64,000 nucleotides of DNA from Flavobacterium sp. (GTDB taxonomy: Bacteria; Bacteroidota; Bacteroidia; Flavobacteriales; Flavobacteriaceae): positions 429,260 through 493,259 of the forward strand of contig JAQSDU010000014.1 of the NCBI GenBank assembly GCA_029946065.1, read 5' to 3'. Below the pieces are notes generated by a model. That model had not been told where the DNA came from. It ran no database searches and saw only the letters and a program-made list of their open reading frames with translations. This document shows, piece by piece, positions 60,936 through 64,000 of the stretch. How positions within the stretch are numbered: the stretch's first letter is position 1; each line of letters opens with the position of its first letter. A program made the translations under genes and the position numbers.

Positions 60936-61316
60936 CTAATTAATAGCGCGAACCGTAATCTGATTTTTTCCTTCCATAGCCCAAGAATCGCCTGTAACTT
61001 TTAGCGTCTCCCCTACTTTTACGGTTTTATACTGCGTATGATCCGTCAGGTTAGAATGGCTGATGGTTACATAATAAACTTCTTTATCGGCAGTTTCAAT
61101 TTTGGCGGTATAGCCATCTTTTCCGTTTAAGATTTCCTGAACGGTGCCTTCGACAGTTTTGGAAGCATCGACTTCACCTATGGAATCTTTTGCTGCGGGA
61201 ACTGTAACTTGCTCTGTTTTTATTTCCTGATCTGGCGTTTCCTCTGGTTTTCGCTGGTTGCATCCAAATGCAATTACGGCACTCAGCATTGCCAGGTTTT
61301 GTCTGTAGGTTTTCAT
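60936..61316 (-). CDS. Lipoprotein with OB-fold-like domain
   Basis: A 126-residue lipoprotein (VIAFGC, Cys about residue 19) with an acidic linker (about 20-45) and a beta-rich C-terminal domain (about 50-126: VEGTVQEILNGKDGYTAKIET..VYYVTISHSN..LKVTGDSWAME). The layout resembles small OB-fold lipoproteins. No known function. Confidence 0.78.
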   Translation of the reverse strand: MKTYRQNLAMLSAVIAFGCNQRKPEETPDQEIKTEQVTVPAAKDSIGEVDASKTVEGTVQEILNGKDGYTAKIETADKEVYYVTISHSNLTDHTQYKTVKVGETLKVTGDSWAMEGKNQITVRAIN

Positions 61317-61395
61317 AGCGTTGGTTTTTACTCAAATTTACAAAAAAGAAAACGCTGTTGAAAGCTTAATTTTATATTTAACAATTCGGTAAAAT

Positions 61396-61446
61396 TGAAT
61401 TCCAAATGATCAATATCTAAAAATTCAGATTTGAGATTTGGAATTT
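61396..61446. repeat. Inverted repeat of the ATTCCAAAT / ATTTGGAAT family
   Basis: AATTCCAAAT and GATTTGGAATT arms with an AATATC...GATTTGA core. GATTTGGAATTT is shared with the palindrome at 56975-57024. It lies in the non-coding stretch 61317-61515. Confidence 0.4.
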
Positions 61447-61489
61447 AAAATAAATCAGATTTTATTTGGCAAAACAAAAAATTATATTT

Positions 61490-61508
61490 TACTTTGCAAT
61501 TCAAAGTA
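61490..61508. promoter_or_regulatory. Palindromic operator candidate, copy 1
   Basis: TACTTTGCAATTCAAAGTA is an almost perfect palindrome (one base off), followed by CTTTAAAA, eight bases before the ATG of the first cluster gene. The copy at 62440-62458 agrees at 25 of 27 positions, including CTTTAAAA. It covers a -7-like element (TTACTTTG), so binding would block transcription. The winged-helix regulator at 62127 is the obvious candidate to bind it. Confidence 0.65.
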
Positions 61509-61515
61509 CTTTAAA

Positions 61516-62124
61516 ATGGAAGAAAAAGATTATCTAAAAGACATCAGCGAAATAAAAAACATGATGGATCGCTCCTCACAATTTATTTCCCTAAGTGGTT
61601 TGTCGGGCATTCTTGCCGGTGCTTATGCACTTATTGGTGCTGCAATTGGAAAACTACTACTTGAAAGCAATTCAAGCTATTACATCACTTTAGAAAGTCG
61701 TACCTTCAAATTAATGATGCTCACAGCTGTTGCGGTTTTGCTACTTTCTGTTGGAACGGCCGTTGTCCTCACCTATTTTAAAGCAAAAAAAACCGGAGAA
61801 AAAATCTGGAATAACACCTCAAAACGCTTATTTTTTAATTTTATGATACCCTTGGTAACTGGCGGTATTTTTGCGCTTTTGTTGCTGCACAATAGTATTT
61901 ATGGATTGATTGTTCCCGTAACCCTCATTTTTTACGGATTGTCTTGCGTAAATGCCAGCAAATATACATTTCGCGATGTTCGGTATCTTGGCATTACCAT
62001 TATTATTTTGGGATTAATTTCGACAGAATATTCAGGATATGCTATCGAATTTTGGGCCCTTGGTTTCGGCGTTTGCCACATCGTCTACGGCAGCATTATG
62101 TATTTTAAATATGACAGAAAATAA
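61516..62124 (+). CDS. Membrane protein of the exosortase K cluster
   Basis: A 202-residue inner-membrane protein with an N-terminal cytoplasmic helix (about 1-25, LKDISEIKNMMDRSSQFISL) and five or six membrane helices. No recognised family motif. It is followed 2 bases later by the winged-helix regulator gene, and the two begin a cluster with exosortase K. The start at 61516 lies 8 bases downstream of the palindrome; the longer frame from 61438 would read through it. Confidence 0.75.
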   Translation: MEEKDYLKDISEIKNMMDRSSQFISLSGLSGILAGAYALIGAAIGKLLLESNSSYYITLESRTFKLMMLTAVAVLLLSVGTAVVLTYFKAKKTGEKIWNNTSKRLFFNFMIPLVTGGIFALLLLHNSIYGLIVPVTLIFYGLSCVNASKYTFRDVRYLGITIIILGLISTEYSGYAIEFWALGFGVCHIVYGSIMYFKYDRK

Positions 62125-62126
62125 TT

Positions 62127-62420
62127 TTGAAAAATATCATCCAAAATATCAATAAGGCTTTTGACCATCGCATCAGACTTGGCATTATGTCGGTACTGAT
62201 GGTCAATGAATCAGCCGATTTTAACACACTAAAAGAACTACTCGGCGTGACCGACGGGAATCTTGCGTCGCATACAAAAGCGCTCGAAATTGAAAATTAT
62301 ATTCTCATCGAAAAACAATTCATCGGAAAAAAACCCAATACGACTTATGCCGCAACTAAAGATGGTAAAAAAGCGTTTCGAGATCATATCGATGCGCTCG
62401 AAAAATTAATCCGGAAATAG
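62127..62420 (+). CDS. Winged-helix transcriptional regulator
   Basis: A 97-residue protein, practically one winged helix-turn-helix domain (about 10-90; RIRLGIMSVLMVNESADFN, then LKELLGVTDGNLASHTKALE, and the GKKPNTTYAATKDGKKAF wing). It belongs to the small ArsR/MarR-like winged-helix (HTH_27) type. No ligand domain or metal motif is seen. It starts at TTG, 2 bases after the membrane protein stop. The palindromes at 61490 and 62440 are its probable operators, one in front of its own operon and one between itself and exosortase K. Confidence 0.85.
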   Translation: MKNIIQNINKAFDHRIRLGIMSVLMVNESADFNTLKELLGVTDGNLASHTKALEIENYILIEKQFIGKKPNTTYAATKDGKKAFRDHIDALEKLIRK

Positions 62421-62439
62421 CGCATTTTTTTTACTCATT

Positions 62440-62458
62440 TACTTTGAATTTCAAAGTA
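62440..62458. promoter_or_regulatory. Palindromic operator candidate, copy 2
   Basis: TACTTTGAATTTCAAAGTA, one base off a perfect palindrome, followed by CTTTAAAA, 16 bases before the exosortase K start. It shares 25 of 27 bases with the copy at 61490-61508 and contains the same TTACTTTG -7-like element. Confidence 0.65.
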
Positions 62459-62474
62459 CTTTAAAAACATAAAT

Positions 62475-63002
62475 ATGAAAAGAATTAAATCACAACACTA
62501 TTACTACGCCGCCATAATTGGGATTTTTTTATTGCTGAAGCAGTATTATACTGCAACTTCCAATAACGATTTAAAATTTTTACTGACACCTACAAATGCT
62601 TTGGTTAGTTTACTATTTGGCTCCTCACCGCAGTATTCCACCTCTTTTGGATACGTTTATGACAACCTGAACATTGTCATTGAAAAATCGTGTTCCGGTT
62701 ATAATTTCTGGATCTTATGTTTTGCAATGTTGGCTTTTCTGACAGTCAATTCTTATAAAACCCATCTTAAAAAAATAGCTGCAATTCTCTTAATACTTAC
62801 CATAAGTTGGTTGCTGACGATTTTTGTCAATACTTCCAGAATTGCCACAGCGATATTTATTTCGGAGCAATTCCCCAACAGCAGCAAGCAGTTCCCGTGG
62901 TTGCACCAATCCGAAGGCATCTTCATTTACTTGTCATTCCTAATTGCTTTTTATATGATCCTGAACCGATTACTAACCAAATTCAAAACTACCAATGCGT
63001 AA
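62475..63002 (+). CDS. xrtK: Exosortase K
   Basis: A 175-residue membrane protease/transpeptidase of the exosortase family. The catalytic triad is visible: Cys73 in EKSCSGYNFW, Arg122 in VNTSRIA, and His144 in WLHQSEG, between five or six membrane helices. Exosortases cleave or transfer C-terminal sorting signals on exported proteins. XrtK is a flavobacterial type that, as I recall, is paired with one dedicated substrate, the MSEP-CTERM protein. Its last 8 bases overlap the next gene, which supports a joint product. Confidence 0.92.
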   Translation: MKRIKSQHYYYAAIIGIFLLLKQYYTATSNNDLKFLLTPTNALVSLLFGSSPQYSTSFGYVYDNLNIVIEKSCSGYNFWILCFAMLAFLTVNSYKTHLKKIAAILLILTISWLLTIFVNTSRIATAIFISEQFPNSSKQFPWLHQSEGIFIYLSFLIAFYMILNRLLTKFKTTNA

Positions 63003-64000
63003 TTTAGTCAACCCAAAATGGCTCCTGTTCATCAACACTTTGCCACTAATTGTACTTTTCCTGATATTTTCTGGAGAGTTCGACATCATCAAAAGTCTTT
63101 TAAAACCCGAAAACATCGAAATCTGGCGACAGTTTGCCATCGCTTTAAGCATATTGATCGCATCAACTTTAGTATATGCCATAATTGCTGTCATCCGCAA
63201 AAAAGAACTCTCGGTTTATTATGGATTTGCGGCACTTTTCACATCAATTCCAGTTTTGTATCTTGCTTTTTACAACGCCGATGAACTCATTACACGCGAC
63301 ATTCCGCGTTGGATGGTGCCGACCGACATGATGATTTATGCCGTGACTTTTCTGATGCCGACAATTATTCACGCCGTGATTGTATTGGTGATAAAACTGA
63401 CCGCATTACACAAAAAAAACAGTCCGCTATTGAATTTTGGATTGGCCGCTGCGGTTCCGTTTTGCTGGTACATAATTTCGCAGCTTTTTATTCCGATGTT
63501 CAAAGATTTGGATCACGGATTCAATATTCATGCACTACTGATTTTCGTCATTTCGGGAACAGTAATTTTCCTGTTTTTCCTGATTAGGATGGTGTATATT
63601 CTCATCAACAAAAAATCGAAACTTTGGAAAAGAAATGCGCTGAACTGGAAAATTCCACTTTTGATTGTATTTCCGCTGTTAGGCCTGATGGTTAACAATG
63701 GTAGTTTCTTAAAAGATTTTATTGGCGAAGGCGGCGGCATTTTTGGCGACTTTAGCAGCATTTGGATCTACTTTATCGCCTTGGGAAACGGCATTCTTTT
63801 GTGTATTCCCGAAGCGAAAAGTCCAAGAATAAAACTAATCTTATTTTTCCTTAAAAGTGCCACTTTTACTTTTACGCTGTATTTCTTTTTGGTATTCTTA
63901 CCTTTTTTACCACTTTCTATCATTGCAATATTAGCGATTGGTGTCGGATTTCTGATGCTTACGCCGTTGTTGCTATTTGTGGTACACGTTAAATCACTTT
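62995..64000 (+). CDS. MSEP-CTERM-type multi-pass protein (3' end beyond window)
   Basis: An open frame from ATG 62995, overlapping xrtK by 8 bases and running off the right edge after 335 residues. It has at least eight membrane helices with short loops (MRNLVNPKWLLFINTLPLIV, IFLFFLIRMVYILINKKSKLWKR, PLLIVFPLLGLMVNNG, LFFLVFLPFLPLSIIAILAIG). The N-terminal sequence and position beside exosortase K fit MSEP-CTERM sorting-domain proteins. The diagnostic C-terminal sorting segment is outside the window, so the assignment rests on neighbour and resemblance. Confidence 0.8.
   Translation, partial: MRNLVNPKWLLFINTLPLIVLFLIFSGEFDIIKSLLKPENIEIWRQFAIALSILIASTLVYAIIAVIRKKELSVYYGFAALFTSIPVLYLAFYNADELITRDIPRWMVPTDMMIYAVTFLMPTIIHAVIVLVIKLTALHKKNSPLLNFGLAAAVPFCWYIISQLFIPMFKDLDHGFNIHALLIFVISGTVIFLFFLIRMVYILINKKSKLWKRNALNWKIPLLIVFPLLGLMVNNGSFLKDFIGEGGGIFGDFSSIWIYFIALGNGILLCIPEAKSPRIKLILFFLKSATFTFTLYFFLVFLPFLPLSIIAILAIGVGFLMLTPLLLFVVHVKSL

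Noticed and set aside
1..64000. tRNA, rRNA, insertion sequences, prophage or CRISPR
   Set aside because: No tRNA T-loop or acceptor patterns, transposases, integrases or repeat-spacer arrays were found by reading both strands; a covariance-model scan would be decisive.

Overview
The window is chromosomal DNA from a Flavobacteriaceae bacterium, most likely Flavobacterium or a close relative. The evidence is AT-rich DNA, many promoters of the Bacteroidota form (TTTG about 17-23 bp before TAnnTTTG), SusC/SusD pairs, type IX secretion (T9SS) C-terminal domains, a type III glutamine synthetase, DUF1573/DUF1599/DUF4197/DUF4199 proteins, and housekeeping gene orders typical of the family. No rRNA, tRNA, IS element, phage module or CRISPR array was seen.

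Layout. 1-8.2 kb holds housekeeping genes: a NUDIX hydrolase cut by the left edge, pyrE, an SRPBCC protein, biotin ligase, rsfS, ftsH, an LUD protein, two phospholipid genes (cdsA, psd), an acyl-CoA-binding protein and a lipoprotein superoxide dismutase. 8.2-11.4 kb holds dispersed repeats, valS and a structured RNA element. 11.4-16.4 kb has envelope genes: a DUF1573 protein, two tandem double-OmpA-domain proteins, and a three-gene operon for a T9SS cargo and two surface proteins, one with a five-times-repeated 37-residue unit. 16.4-25.7 kb has glutamine synthetase III, a lipoprotein, a DUF1543 protein, a response regulator, the fused mutase IcmF, and purU behind a second copy of the RNA element. 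25.8-31.9 kb has tandem DUF4197 genes, a possible small RNA, a BtuF-like binding protein, rlmH, folP, a DUF1599 protein and a DoxX/thioredoxin fusion. 31.9-39.5 kb has a CotH-type T9SS protein, a TlpA-like protein, tpiA, a TPR protein, a VOC protein, a porin, prmA and clpS.

40.4-57.0 kb is a complete beta-1,3-glucan (laminarin-type) utilisation locus: a T9SS-secreted multi-module binding protein, a propeller/LuxR-HTH sensor-regulator, SusC, SusD, a lipoprotein glycan-binding protein with the same modules, two GH16 enzymes and one GH3 enzyme. A CCTATACAA motif occurs twice upstream of the first binding-protein gene (once inverted) and twice as 23-bp-spaced direct repeats upstream of susC, so it is a candidate site for the locus regulator.

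57.0-61.3 kb carries a YeeE/YedE-type sulfur transporter pair, a DUF4199 protein, a lipoprotein next to kdsA, kdsA, a beta-barrel protein and an OB-fold-like lipoprotein. 61.5-64.0 kb is a compact protein-sorting cluster: a membrane protein, a winged-helix regulator, an exosortase K, and the start of a multi-pass protein resembling MSEP-CTERM proteins, the likely dedicated exosortase K substrate. Nearly identical palindromes precede the first and third genes and look like operators for the regulator. This cluster, the covarying RNA element and the glucan-locus motif are the most interesting parts.
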